Shown piece after piece: positions 26,035 to 38,700 of a stretch of 64,000 nucleotides of DNA. The position numbers were made by a program, and so were the translations under genes. The stretch is from Tigriopus japonicus. Taxonomy: Eukaryota > Arthropoda > Copepoda > Harpacticoida > Harpacticidae. Location of the stretch: positions 541,968 to 605,967 of the forward strand of contig JAAGOF010000243.1 in the NCBI GenBank assembly GCA_010645155.1, read 5' to 3'. The notes under the pieces are model-generated. The model saw only the letters and a list, made by a program, of their open reading frames with translations. It searched no databases and had not been told where the DNA came from. The first letter of the stretch is position 1. Each line of letters opens with the position of its first letter.

Positions 26035-26888
26035 CAACATTTTTAGTGTTGTTGGAGTTAAACAAGCTCCCACGAGTTTCTTTAGCTGGAGTTAGCTCTA
26101 CTTTAGAGGCTCTAGTCAGAGTGACAGGTGTGGCTTGATGGTGGGCGGTGCTTGAAGTATCATTGAATTGGTTCACGGACATTTCCATTGTCTTTACCAA
26201 AATTTATCAAGTGTTTGGTTGGTGGGAGATGGAACCTAAAAAAAGCATACTTATTATGTCATAAATCACAAAGTACATAATTGCTACACATGCACGTTTC
26301 ACTTACCTTGACAAATCCTGATAAGTGATTTGATGTGGTGAGCTTCTCAGTTTGGCCTGCATTTTGGATTGGGTCAACATTTTGGTCTTTTTTTATCACC
26401 CGTTGGTCATTTCTTCTCAGGAGCCACTTAGTTTCACATTTATCCTTGTGGATGAGTCACTTTTCTCAAAAGAAGGCTTATTTCTTCTAATTTGTCCCTT
26501 TGAAAGTCCATCAAGTCTCAAATCCTTGTCAACTTGGGTCAAATGACTGACTGATTCCATTCCAGCAAAACATTTGGAAATCTCCTCTCCATGTTCAGGA
26601 AAAGGCAGACAGTCACGTTAAAAAAGAAGGATAGACCCTTTGGGGCAATTTTAACACATCCGAACTTCAAACCATGATGATATTTCCTTGCTTTTCCTTT
26701 AAATTTCTTTCAATTATGAAAGTAGTGTTTCAGTGCGTTGATCATTTGTTTTGCCCATTTAGATGAACGATCAACAGCTGACTTTCGATTAAGACACCTA
26801 CCGAATTTTAAGCCAGCAGCCTCATGGCGGGCCAAATCAGCCTGAAAATAACGCACCCCACTTGCTTTAAATGCTCCGTGATTGAGTG

Positions 26889-27562
26889 TAGGGGTGGGTG
26901 ACACCGGCATTTTTGGTACAGTCTATCAGAAAAGTTTGCATAACGTCGAGCGTCAGCTCGTTTTTTAAGCCTGGCCTTGGAAGGACAAGGCCGAAAAGGT
27001 TGAAATTTGGTCAGAATGACCAACATGGACCAACATACCACGCAAATATCCAAAAACCCAGATGCAATCAAATAATCAAAACTTTTTTTACCAAAGACTG
27101 AAAAAGGGGCGGCGCAAAAGTTTGCATAACACTTTTGAGCAAGTCGAGGAAAGTGTGAGATTTTTCGAGAAACACCTGTAATTTTCTATTGTTTTCAAGA
27201 GATTGATGATGAAAAAAGTCTGGATGATTCTAAAGGTTATAAAAAAGGCGAAAATCTCCATGTAACATCTCTGTTTTGAAGCAATTATGGGTGCAGCAAA
27301 AGAGTTAGCCTTGGAGACCAAGGCCACGATCATTGACCTCCACAAGAAAGGCCAGGGATACAGGAAGATATCCAAGACCTTAAGTATTTCCATCCCGACC
27401 ATCCAAGGAGTGGTCCGACGTTTCCAGCAGCGAGGACATGTTGGCAATGCTGACCGGCCTGGACGACCTCGTAAGCTTCCGGCAAGATCCGTCAGAAAAG
27501 TGGTGCGAAAGGTGGAGCACCTCGACACCTTGGCACTGACACCGGCTTCTTGCCCACCCCTA
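26889..27562. mobile_element. Non-autonomous hAT-like element with a captured Tc1 fragment
   Basis: Left end TAGGGGTGGGTGACACCGGC; right end, reverse-complemented, TAGGGGTGGGCAAGAAGCCG. The TAGGGGTGGG terminus is typical of hAT elements. Flanking octamers are ATTGAGTG (26881-26888) and ATTGAGCA (27563-27570), 6 of 8 identical, the 8-bp target duplication expected for hAT. The interior is not hAT transposase but Tc1-like DNA (see 27116-27535). Confidence 0.7.
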
Positions 27563-27601
27563 ATTGAGCATGCTATGGTGAAAAGTTGGGGCAAGTTTTA
27601 A
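27116..27601 (+). pseudogene. Tc1-like transposase N-terminal fragment
   Basis: AAAAGTTTGCATAAC, a Tc1-like terminal sequence, occurs at 27116-27130 (and again at 26931-26945). The ORF 27287-27601 starts MGAAKELALETK and encodes the paired HTH region of a Tc1 transposase (GYRKISKTLSISIPTIQGVV, then GNADRPGRPRKL). After about residue 80 the frame runs into the hAT right end and the flank. There is no DDE catalytic domain, so it cannot transpose. Confidence 0.8.
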
Positions 27602-29419
27602 CAAATTTCAATAAAATGGGTTAATGAAGGCTTCTAAATGCGGACAAACACATAGAGACTTTCATTTGTTATGAAAATTGACAGAGAAACAAATATTGAA
27701 ATCCACTTATTTCTAAACGATAGTGAACAATCATTGAATCTGATGAAGGCTGTCAAGAGATAAAACCAAGCAATATGCAATGAAAGCAAATACAATCTAG
27801 TTTGTTGAGAGTCTCACAATTCAAAACGTGTAGTTCACACTAGTACTAAGCGACACGGTTTATGGAGTAACTGCTTTCACTTTTTAGGCAAATATTATAA
27901 GTGGTTGGTGTTTCTTTTTCATTTCATTCTAGAACCATTTATTCCAACTTTAAATGTTGTGTCCTTTGTGGATTCAGGGGGTTCTGAATTATCTAATCTG
28001 CAAGCAAGCCTTTGAGCAAGCATTCTTTGATGGAGAATTAAAAAAAGTGGAGGAACGATTTGGTTTAAACAAAGTAGCATTCATGAACAATTTCCCTCTT
28101 GTTTCAGTCTCTCCAAAAAGTTTGTAACACGGATTTGAACACATTCATTTCATTTTATTCAACACTAATCAAATAAGTAAAATATATTAGATTGAGACAA
28201 AGTTGTCACATTCTCAAGTGATCAAAACGACACCTTGCAGGTAAACAAATTATGATTTAATGCTGAATGACTGATTGTTTAATCATCTTTAATTGATTGT
28301 TTAATCAATCTTATCAAAACAAACTCATTTACTTGAATGGAATTAGATTTTAAACACTTACAACTGAATGCCTGAGCCTTACAATTTCCTTCAAGAGAGG
28401 TAAGTTTCTGTGGGGTAAAATATGTGCAATGTCTCTTGGTCACTTTGATTTTGGTGCCATGCTATGGAAATGAGTTTTCAACAGAAAGTATTCATAACGA
28501 AACCCTTGAAGCTGGAGTGTCATTTCAATGCAAAGAATTCTACACTCGACCAATCTTTGCACATTGGATCAAGAAGACGCTTTATCTAAAATTTATCCAT
28601 TTTTCGAATAATTTTGAGGTTCACATTGAGAAATCAAGTCATCATCAATTTCACAATCACGGAGGATTTTGATTACATGAGACAGAACACTGGTTTACGT
28701 GTGAATTCGTCTTCTTCATATTTATTGAGGTGACTCAATTTCACGCTATTTTTTGTGTTTAATTCCAAAATTGCCAAGTGGTTGTAGGACTCTGTCTCTT
28801 GGCTCATTTTCACAAGCACAAAAAATACAAACTTCCTCAAGATTCAAATTTCTCAGGTTTTCAGGACTTTTAGGACTTCCCAATATTGAAATTTTCTTTT
28901 CCGATTTGACCCCTCAAATTCCCAAGAATTGGGAATTTTCCCAAAATCTGGCAACACTGTAATCCTAGGGGAAAGGTTGCGTGTGGCCAAAGCGGAACAT
29001 TCGGAGAGGTTTGACAGTGGAAAATCTAAAAAAATTGTAACTTTTCTCAGTAACCTTCAGCTTCTACATTGCTCTTAATTTTTCGTTAGTCCACGGAAGT
29101 TTTCGGGGAAAGCCTGCTCAAAGCAGGTTTGTGGCAAAGAGAGAATTTGTTTGATTTCTATAGAAGTTGTGGGTGCTCTAATAAAAGTGATTTGCCAAGT
29201 TACAAGTACTTTCAAACCAATCAAAAGGCCATTTGTAAAACACATGACCTCGTATAACACGAGGTTGCCATGTCAAATCTGTTTATGGTCCAGAGCCCCA
29301 GGCTTTCGCGGTCAAAGCTATCACTTAACAAATTTTTTGTATGTAACAAAATGATCAATTCGCTTTGTACTGGAAGTGTTTTTCATTCACGTTATTCTTA
29401 AAAAGAATACAAAAGTCAA
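27602..29419. other. No recognisable gene
   Basis: AT-rich. An open frame near 28424 looks like a signal peptide but has no ATG start and no family match. Nothing else supported. Confidence 0.4.
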
Positions 29420-30601
29420 CTAACAAACGGATGGCTTGAATTTTTTTCTTTCTGACCGATCAAAGGTTGAATGTGATCGCTTTTCATCCACTCGAGTAAA
29501 GGTGGATGAACCGTTGACATCGGGAATCTGGTCAATCCAGGATTCGAGGGATGTGATCAAACTTATCTTGAGGGCCGTATCCGCCTCAGCCGAATTGACG
29601 ACCCTTTTAATGTCTTCCAGTTTCTTTTGCATTTTGGCGGTTATCTCGTTGAATCGCCATTTTATGAGCGATGCCTCATTCTCCTATAAATCGAGTCTTA
29701 GGCATTAAATTGTTCGCCAAACAGCTTGTAAAATTTTACCTTCACCGGTTGCCGATCCTTCTTGACATTATCTCCCGAAGACGGGATTATGAAATTGTCC
29801 GGACCCCTATCAACATCGGTCTCTATCACGTCATTGTGAGATTAGCATAAATAGAATAATAAATGGGATATCCCACAAGGCAAGGTTCACCGAGTACCTG
29901 ATGTGGTATCATGGGTATGCGTTGTCTTCGGCAATATCGTGTCGACCACAGTTTCTTGGGAAATTCCAACAGGGAGGGTGTGAGTGATTTTTACTTGGCA
30001 GGCTTTGGCCAATCGGTAATAGTGTTCATCCATGGGGTGGCTGTGTTTAAGATTTCCAACAAGAAGGGCAACTTTCTCGTTGAAGTCACACCGTTCCTCC
30101 TTACCTGACCTGGCACAGCGACAAATACGCTTGTAGTTTATTTCTATTCTGTAAAGCAATTAAAGGACAATGGGCCAGTCGTCTTTGAAGTTACTTTTAT
30201 TATATTGACTCCGGTTTCGTCTTACGTGGCCTGGCAATCAAACACTTTCATGGTTTTCTTGAACGGCCTGTTCTTAGAAGTTTTCTGATTGCAGACGAAT
30301 TTCCTATTGGCTTTTGTACTGTAAGCCACGGCAAAATATCGGTTCCACTCATTGGTATAGGCCCAATCTAAAGCTTCGCCAATGGAAGCGAATTCCCGCT
30401 GAAGTTGGTCAGGATTGTTACGGGAAAAGGGTGGATACTCCTAAAGAGCAAAACAAGAATGACGATTTGTGGCTAGAATTTCTAATCAAAATAGATATTT
30501 ACCGTGCAAGTATCAATCTTGACATGCTTCCTTCTGGTGGACAAACCTTGAAACACCTTTCTACATTTTAGACAATGAAAAGCCACTTCGTCCGGATCCA
30601 T
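29420..30601 (-). CDS. FAR1/WRKY-GCM1-like zinc-binding protein, five exons, about 303 aa
   Basis: Exons 30601-30503, 30440-30226, 30148-29898, 29822-29740 and 29683-29420; all junctions are GT-AG and phase-consistent, which argues for a real gene. Residues 10-32 have a C-x2-C...H...C pattern (CLKCRKVF). Residues 34-143 read EALDWAYTNEWNRYFAV, C83, then DCQATIEI (C102) and NLKHSHP (H140, H142): a C-x18-C-x37-H-x-H arrangement like the FAR1/FLYWCH/GCM1 DNA-binding fold found in and derived from Mutator-like transposases. No transposase DDE domain follows. The C-terminus (about 220-303) is predicted helical and ends basic. Function unknown; a domesticated transposon-derived DNA-binding protein is the favoured reading but is inference. 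Confidence 0.7.
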
Positions 30602-31310
30602 TGTACACATTTAGCTTTTTTCAACGATTTAGTTTCTTTTGATTTTGCGGTGTCCCATAACAAGTACTGCTAAGAAATCTCCATGAAAGTTTCCACAACC
30701 ATTGTCAAACTCCCAATGACTAAAAATATCGACTGTTCTGGTCTAATTTTCATGGAAAGACTATTTCTGTTAATACACTGAAAATCGGTTTTTTTTCGGA
30801 CAGGTCTGAAACTCTCCGGGCTGCACTTCAAAATTTGTTCTCTACATAATCCAAACTTAAAACATTTCGTAAAAATTCCTAAAACTAAACAACACTCTTC
30901 ATTCCTTGCCTATGGTTTAGTGTCGCACGTTGGGTGCCGGTTGGTACTAAGAAAAATGTTGTTAGCAATGCAAGCCATTACATTCATACAACTTCTTTAT
31001 TATTCCTCTACTTGTACACAAAATATCAAATTCCTCTACGACTCATTTTCTTACATTTTTTCTTGCATATTTTGCTAATGATCAAATAATTTTGAACCCT
31101 GAAATATTCCAGGCCTGCCAAATTGATAGTATTTTTGGGGTGGAAAAAAAACAAGTTCTTTTGAGCACTTTCTTTTTAACCATAAATTTCCAAGTAACAT
31201 TTGCATTACTAAAGCATTGAAATGTTAATCTTTTATTTTCTGACCATGACCTAACTTTGAACTCTGATCAATACAAATTGGCAACCCTGAACTGAACAAA
31301 TAATCTGGAG
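30602..31310. other. Upstream flank; end of a second inverted-repeat element
   Basis: No coding signal. At 31278-31291 TTGGCAACCCTG faces the CAGGGTTGCCAA at 31311, so two element ends lie back to back 20 nt apart. The left partner of the first end was not found. Confidence 0.4.
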
Positions 31311-32782
31311 CAGGGTTGCCAACTGGCGATTTCTATCGCCAGATTTCACGAATCTGGCGATTTTGAAACGTGTCTGGCGATAGAAATATTAGTCTGGCGA
31401 TAAATCTGGCGATTTTGATATCACTGGCGATAAATCTGGCGATTTTGATGTCACTGGCGATAAATCTGGCGATTTTGATATCACTGGCGATAAATCTGGC
31501 GATTTTGATATCACTGGCGATAAATCTGGCGATTTTAGTATTTCTGGCGATAAATTTGGCAAAATGAGCAAATTTGGCGAAAAATTAGGTGAAATCGGGG
31601 AAACTTGGCGAAAAAAATTGGCAAAATCGTCCATTTTTGGCGGTAACTCAGGCAAATTTTGATTCTTTCTCTTTGATTTTGACTTTCATTCTGACTAAAA
31701 ACCAAGGATTAAATCTTTTAGATGACAATCACAAAAGGGAGAGAGAGCTTTGGCCAAAGTATTGTTTATTGATTTGATCGTGATTTTATCAAGAACAAGA
31801 AAATTTTGCTGCGCTCTTTTGCTGTAGAACTTACTTCCTCCCTCTTTGCAACGAATCTATTCTTTAGACGACCCATTATAAATTTTTGGGTCTCATCTAG
31901 ACGACTTGTTATCCACTATTTGTGACCTGTCCCAAGTTAAGGGACTTTATCGGGTAACTAATTCCAACTCCCTTACAGACCAATGGTATTATCAGACATG
32001 ACTTTTCTCCACTCGGGTTTTATCTTTTTTTTTGACATTTACATGGAATGACATTCTGTGTACCAGTTAAAATCGGTAAAAAATGCAGACTAGAATTTTC
32101 AACAAGAGAGTTTGGGAAAAAGACTGTTATGAAGTCAAAAGCTTCGGAAAACGCATGTGTAACTGATTTTGAAAAATTCCCAATTTGATTTTCCTAATGG
32201 TAGGGCCAATTGAAATCCTAAATAAACTAGGCATCCTATTTTTTGCGATTGCCCCTGTTTGGTTTTGGTTACGCCCTCGTTATGGTTTACAAATCAATTT
32301 TTTTATCATATGGTCAAAATACAGAGCATGAACAATGTCATTGGTATAAAAATGTTTTTTTACTATTTGAGTTATAACAAAGAGTTATAGCATTTCAGAA
32401 AAGAGTCCGAAAGATTTTGTTATTTAGCATCAATAAAAATTTCAATTTTGTTCCCAAATTACAAACTAAAACGCGTTCAAAATGCTACAAAAAAAATTAT
32501 GAAGGAAAGTCAAGACGGTGGCATTCCGTTTTTCTTCGAGAACCTTTGTCATGAAATGTGTATCAAAAGATAAAAGTTGAAATGAAAGTTGAAAAACAAA
32601 ACTGAAGAATTGACCATTTGAGTTAAAGATTACTTCAGCATGATTGACTATTTATGTACATAAGGTTGTAAGTAAAAAGAAATTTGGCGAAAATCTGGCG
32701 ATTTTTCAAATGAGGTGGCGAATTCTGGCGAATTTTGGTAGCAAATCTGGCGATAAGAGCCGTCGAAGACCTGGCAACCCTG
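31311..32782. mobile_element. Element with CAGGGTTGCCA terminal inverted repeats
   Basis: Starts CAGGGTTGCCAACTGGCGAT and ends CTGGCAACCCTG, an 11-nt terminal inverted repeat. CTGGCGAT motifs occur near both ends (31324-31570 and 32690-32757), as subterminal repeats of hAT-like elements do. No transposase is seen. Flanking octamers (ATCTGGAG / AATCAAAG) do not match, so the target duplication is unproven. Confidence 0.55.
31374..31570. repeat. 30-bp tandem array of CTGGCGAT motifs
   Basis: About five to six units of the form CTGGCGATAAAT + CTGGCGATTTTGATATCA. Each unit contains the motif twice. The apparent reading frames through it on both strands are simple repeat translations and not genes. 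Confidence 0.95.
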
Positions 32783-33220
32783 AATCAAAGCACCACATTG
32801 ATAATAAAGACAACAAACTAACACTTGAAAGAAAACCGGTTTTGAGTGTTCTCACATTATTCGGCAATTGTCTATTTCGAATCATATTTTACAATGTAGG
32901 TGTTTTAAATTTTGTAAAGTTAGGTCATGACGATGAATGTAAATACTTATTCCCTGTGTCAGGTTTTGGGAGGTCAGTATAAAGCTAGCAAATATCAGTA
33001 ATGGAGAAAACCGAAGTAAATGACAAATAACATATTACTCAATAAATATTTCAGTAACACAACTGTACACTGATATACGTGGGGAGAAGCAGTCATAAAG
33101 ACCTAACGATTGAGTATTTGAACTTAGTGTTTTTTGGAGGGTAAAGAAAAGGAATCCAATTCAAACCAATTAGACCATGACATAAACCAATCCCAACAAC
33201 AAATGGAAAGGTTCTCCAGA

Positions 33221-35755
33221 TTAGCAATCAGATGCGTCATTCGTCGTCTCACCAGGAGAGTCCGCATTGACTTCGATATAAAATGAGTTATCTTCGCTCT
33301 GACACTGGGAATCTTTATTGGGCACCTGAAAAAAGAACAAACCACTATTTTTAATTCAATCAAAAATCAAGCAATTGTCACGAAAATGACGACATTTTGA
33401 TCGCAAATACAATAGCTCCCAATCTCTGTTTATCATCAACTATTTCTTGACAACGCAAACGCTTGGCTTTTTCTTGGAACTTGTTCAGTTTTTTAGACTT
33501 GATAGCCTTGATTGAAACTTTGAAACCCAAGTTCTACTTGCTAAACCACAGTTCTTCAATTGACCTGTATCTCGCTAGTTTCGCTTATCTGAGCTCGGGT
33601 TGGCTTGACCTAAATCTTGATTCCTCAATGGCTTCTCGTGAAGTAAAAACAACCCGCAGGCCCAAGTTAATGCGAACAAAATTTTAACAATCCACTACGA
33701 AGTATTTTCAAATATGCCCATGATTTGATCTTTCCAAATTTTATTTCACGTACCGTTGGGACCTTCGATGAATTTTGGACAGCCGATGACGACGACGTTG
33801 ATTCCGTAACTAGCTCAGATCGTAGACTTTCCTCTTTCTTACTCGGGTTCTTGATATCATGATCCATGGCCAAAGCCTTTCCATATTCAGGTGGGGCCTC
33901 GCTCTCAAAGTCGATCTTGCAAGTGTCCTTGGACTTCTGGGTTCCTTTGGAGGCCTCTTCATAGGTGGGTGGGGGAGACGGAGGACGAATGTAACGTTGT
34001 GGGAAATCCGAGAAATCTGCAATAAGTTCAAGAAATTAGTGTTACTTTTGGAACGGTGACTCACATTTGTGAAAGGTAGTATTGCCAAATCAAGACATGA
34101 CAGTTGCATTTCTTATCAATTATTGTCCCAAAAACTAATACTTTTCTCTGGCAGACCAGGCTACTGATAACATTTATGATTTCTAGCGAGAAAGTATCAA
34201 TTACGTTCCTTTGCAGATGCGTCATTGCTTTGACGAAGTTGGGTAGACGGTGTGTTTTAATTTTTGCCCATGACAAGAAGAGTTGTGCTATCTCATGATT
34301 ATACAGCGAATGAATTATCGTAATATATCTTTTTCTCTCTTTAGTACATAGCTTTGCGAGGGCATAACTTTTCAATTTTAACATTCCAATGAGCTGAAAA
34401 TTGAAATACGTAGACTACCCAAGAGAAGGAAGGTCTAATATGCATATGAGATCAAAATTCTTATAATTTAACCTTGTTTTCCAAAAATATCTTGTTTTAT
34501 TGCGGCCTCTGTCTGAGCACATGATAAGAAACACGGAAGAGCATGAAAACTTACAATCCATCTCCGGAGCTGTTGGTCCTTGATGAATCACGCCCAAAGT
34601 GGTGATGCCCATGCTGATCTCTTCCAGAAGGTTCTTCCTGAATTGGAACACGATCAAACAGGAGAAAAAATGACCCGCAGCTAAGAAACCCAAGCACATC
34701 AAGGCTGTCACATATTCATGATACTTCAATGATAGGTTCACGTAACCCAGGCAAAGGAAGATGATCAGAAGAACCTGAAGTAAAGAAAGTACGCTGTTTG
34801 ATAAGACGTACTTTCTATTTTTTTATGTCAATTTCCCATTTTCAAATTTCTCACCATTAATCCACCCATTAGGACAGAATTGGAGCACAACCAAGGCACA
34901 GTGTGGTATGGGTTCTTCTTCACAGCTCCATAGATCAGTAATGCATCCGTGATGACTTGTAGAACCAATACGGCAAAAATACTGATGCTAAGATTCGAGA
35001 ATGCAGACCCTTGAAAATCGGGAGAACTGGCAAACCTAGAAAATACAAAGCAAAACTTGCCGACTGGGATCTTGTGCGCAGGATCCTCTTCCTTGTTTCA
35101 CTCATTTTCTACCCAGACAAGCTAAACAAAGTGAACCTATAAAAACAATACTCAATCCTTGACGTGGACATTGATTACACAAAAGCTACTATCCAGAAAA
35201 CTTTAACATCAAAATGGTATCGAAACGGTAAGAGACCGAATAGGTATTTTCGTTGCTCTAGTGACACGACAGAAATGAATCGGTTGTCATTCCCTCGCAA
35301 AGTTAGTTTTTTGTAATGTCCTAAGGTAAGTTCTGATGAAATATCATGTTACAGCTATACAAAAGTCTAAAATTTCCGTTCAAGTTATCGAATTCAAAGG
35401 TCAGGAATGAATACGTCATAGCGTACTTCAGACCTTCTTGCTCAGTACTTAGTACTAACAAAGTGGATCGAGCAAATTTCCGAATGCGAGCACTTGTAAT
35501 CAATAGTTCCTTAGTCATCCCCCGTTTGACCTTCTCTACCCTTGGCTTTCATTATGATTACTATTTCCTTTGGTGCTCTTACCATCGATGTCCAATAATC
35601 ATGACAATAAAATTCAAAACAGCCACGATGATGGATCCAGATCGAAGTGTAAGGCAGAAACAGCATCGATTATCCGGTCCAATCATGGTGTTTGGAACAG
35701 GGGTAGAAGATGAGCCAGGAACCACTGGAGGGGGTCTGGCTTGATTGGATTCCAT
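33221..35755 (-). CDS. LAPTM4-like four-TM lysosomal protein with PPxY motifs, five exons, about 313 aa
   Basis: Exons 35755-35583, 35035-34855, 34774-34555, 34016-33754 and 33325-33221; all GT-AG and in phase. The N-terminus has a CCFC cysteine cluster followed by TM1 (about 40-55, SGSIIVAVLNFIVMIIG), as in LAPTM4 (CC..RTGTII). TM2 is about 75-95, TM3 110-130 and TM4 139-162. The cytosolic tail carries PPIY (207-210) and EAPPEY (PPxY at 233-236); LAPTM4 proteins have EAPPQY and use it to recruit NEDD4 ubiquitin ligases. The tail is longer than in vertebrate LAPTM4 and ends in an acidic Ser/Asn stretch. The start ATG (35755) has a good context; an upstream in-frame ATG at 35791 would add 12 residues. 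Family assignment rests on topology and motifs and is moderate. Confidence 0.72.
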
Positions 35756-38700
35756 TTTGGATAAGGTAATCACACGATGATCCACTTGCACTTATTCGGA
35801 GAAACTATCAGAATGTATGGCTTTTCAGAGCCAAGAATGAAACGACACTGGACGAGGTTGAAATCGGGCAATGATGAGGACTTGGAATCGTCCGATAAAA
35901 TGGCTCCTGTTCTTAAAGCGGAACCAGCTAATATAGAGCAATCAGAATCTGAAAGAGTGTGCCCACACGCAAAGATTAGATAGTCACCGATTCATTTTGA
36001 CAGATGAACAGGACAATGACCGACTTTTGGTGCAGAGCAGAATGCATCACTCACCATGTCGTAAATAAAGGTCCAAACTTTCAACGAATGACTAACAACG
36101 ATATTCCAAGAACAGACCGTCTCCCGTTGTTTCCAAACTCAAAGGACATTGCCTAGCACTAGAAACTTGGCTGGGAGCGGCCTTTGTAAGAAGCCTTCAT
36201 AGACTGCCCTCCAGCCTTTAGATTGGTAAACTCACTCACTCACTCACAGACTGACTGACTCAGTTTCAAGTCCAACCAAGGTCTCAGGGCTGATTTTCAC
36301 CCAAAGGCGAGGCAAGGACGACTAAGTTCCCTTGCGAAGCTAGTTCCGTTCCGACTGCTCCAAACTGTTTTCACGTTCGTTCCTGAATCTGACTGCGTTT
36401 CCCTCGCAAGCTAGCTCTTCTTGCGTTTTCTTTGCTTCATACCACGACAGCTTGGAAATCCCGGCCTTTTCTACTGACCCTGATCGCTAGCTACATTCTC
36501 ATTCCCCTCATCTCTCTCCCTTCTACAGACGGCCTTAAAGACAAAGTTGGCAGTGGCCTTCAAGGCTCTCTCTCTCCCTCCTTATCCTAAGACTTCAAGG
36601 GGAATATGGAATAACATTGAAAAGTTGGCAATGAGAGAAAAGTAAACTTGGCTTATCACGATACACATTTTTTAGCAACTTATATGTAGCATCATATTAT
36701 ATTTAGCAACAATGTAAAATTTAAATCATCATCTTGCCTTATTTAAGATGAGCTTGTTCACAGGCTTATATCATGCTTCTTTTTGTGCAAACAGAGATTT
36801 TCTTCCCAGCCCTACACATACCCGTTTCCTAAAACCAAGAAGGAACTGCCGAATTGAATTCAATTCGATGTTATCCCGCTATTGTGTCGATAAAACAGAC
36901 TGTGCCGTGTGAAGAGTGCCAGAATGGAACACATGATGAGCGAGACGACGAACGCAGAGAGGAGAGGAAAGAGCGGGAAAGCAAAAGAACAAGAGAAGAC
37001 CTTGGGACCGAAAAGAGGGGGAAGAAAATGTCCCTGCAATGCCTTCTTGGAGCAAAGAGGAACAAGGTTGAACCGGCTAGGCTTCCTTCGAATTGGATCG
37101 GGATTCAAGACTTACATACATTAGGGATTGACCGAATGAACTTGAGGAGTACTATTTTCGTTGGGCCTTCAAAATAAACAAGTAGTACAAGTGGTATATT
37201 AACGGCCTTGATGGTACCCCCAGAATCTCGATGGAAAAGCCCATGACATTCACCTTTCAACTTTCATATTGACGGTGCATGGTAAAGAGACTTTTTTCAT
37301 CTCAATCATACAGTTGATCATTTTCTTTGTAAAAAAACAATGAAGGCATCAATTTGTGTTTGAGATTTAGTAGTAATTGACACTGCATGTTGATGAAGAG
37401 CAAAAATAGGAACACAAATGCATAAGAAAACCCCTCGTAAAGAAAAAAAATTCCATGGTACATTTTGAATTGATCAAAAAAATAGCTCATAGATATATTT
37501 TGAACCTATTAAGCTCCACTGATTTGGACGTATGTAGCATTTCATTATTTAGCTAGTAGGGTAAAAATCTAAATTTACTGAATCAAGAGATCCAAAGATC
37601 AAAGAAGTGTTGTAGTATAATTGATGAAAAAATGATAATCATGCAAGAAAGAAAGTCCAACTAATTCACTCGCGACTCTTGTCTTTAAGCCATGAGTTTG
37701 AGTCTCTTTGTGAGAGATGTTATTTTTGAACTAACCAAAAATAATAAATGGAGTTATTCTCAAAGGCTTTCCAATTCCAGCTCCGCAAATGTCATCTCCA
37801 CCTGAACCTGTTATCAAGCTCGAAGAACAAACAACTTATATTAGTTTTAGCATGTGCATAAACTCATCGCCATTTATTTGTGCTCAATGAGAAGGGTCGA
37901 TCAGACACCTATGCATACATTATTGACAATCAAATAATAACCTGATTGGCGCTGTTTCATAATAAATCGCATTCCATTCAATTAGGAATTTGACACTTTA
38001 CCTCTCTGAAAATCTCGTGGTGGAACAAGCAATGGGACAGTCCTTGTTCCTTTTTTTGGAAGCGAGGTAGGAATGTCATTTTAGAAGGGAGAGAAAAGGA
38101 GAGGAGGGGTGAAAAAGTAGGCCAGGCTGTCTCATTTCTTGTATATTTTCCGTCCCAGTCTCTCCAAAGTCATTGATCTTGTTTGGAAGGGGGAATGGCG
38201 AAGAGACGCTAAAGGCTGAAGCCTAAAGGCTGACTGGAAAAACGCAAACTGGCCTTAATCCTCACAAGCCAAGACTGTTTCATGTACATAAATAAGAGAG
38301 GGTGTCTGAGGGGGTGAAAAGATCAGGAAACGAGACAAGGCAGCCACTTTGGGGTTGAATTTCGATCTCGGTCACGGTCAACTCAAAAAAAAGCTTTCTT
38401 TGGAAGAGATGCGTAAAAATTTCTTTAAAATAATGCCCTGGAACCACACATGAATCTGAAGTTTAAGATTAACTGAGCAAGTGTGAAACACTCACGAGGC
38501 CAATATTGAAGAAGTTTTTGAGATCACGCAAACAAACATTGAATCGTTTTATACACATATTGTTTTGAATATACTGTACATTGTAGTGTATTGGAGTTTG
38601 GAATTTGGCGTAAATCGACAAACATGGCAACCCTTTTGTAAACAAAGCTTCAATAGGTAAATGAACCGAAGCGCAATATTTGAATCCCCACACTTATGAA

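Noticed and set aside
26200..26650. Possible spliced minus-strand exon pair with a good GTAAGT donor near 26306 and an acceptor near 26235
   Set aside because: Two frames stay open upstream but neither gives a recognisable protein, and the joined product ends after a few residues. Likely transposon remains; not enough support for a gene.
28424..28672. Frame resembling a secreted protein with a signal peptide
   Set aside because: It starts with GTG, not ATG, has no homologue I know and no downstream exons.
31370..31655. Repetitive open frames on both strands (SLAINLAI and LSPVISKSPD repeats)
   Set aside because: Simple translation of the CTGGCGAT tandem array.
33124..33363. Alternative frame over the last exon of the LAPTM4-like gene
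   Set aside because: The phase from exon 4 selects another frame, which ends cleanly at 33221.
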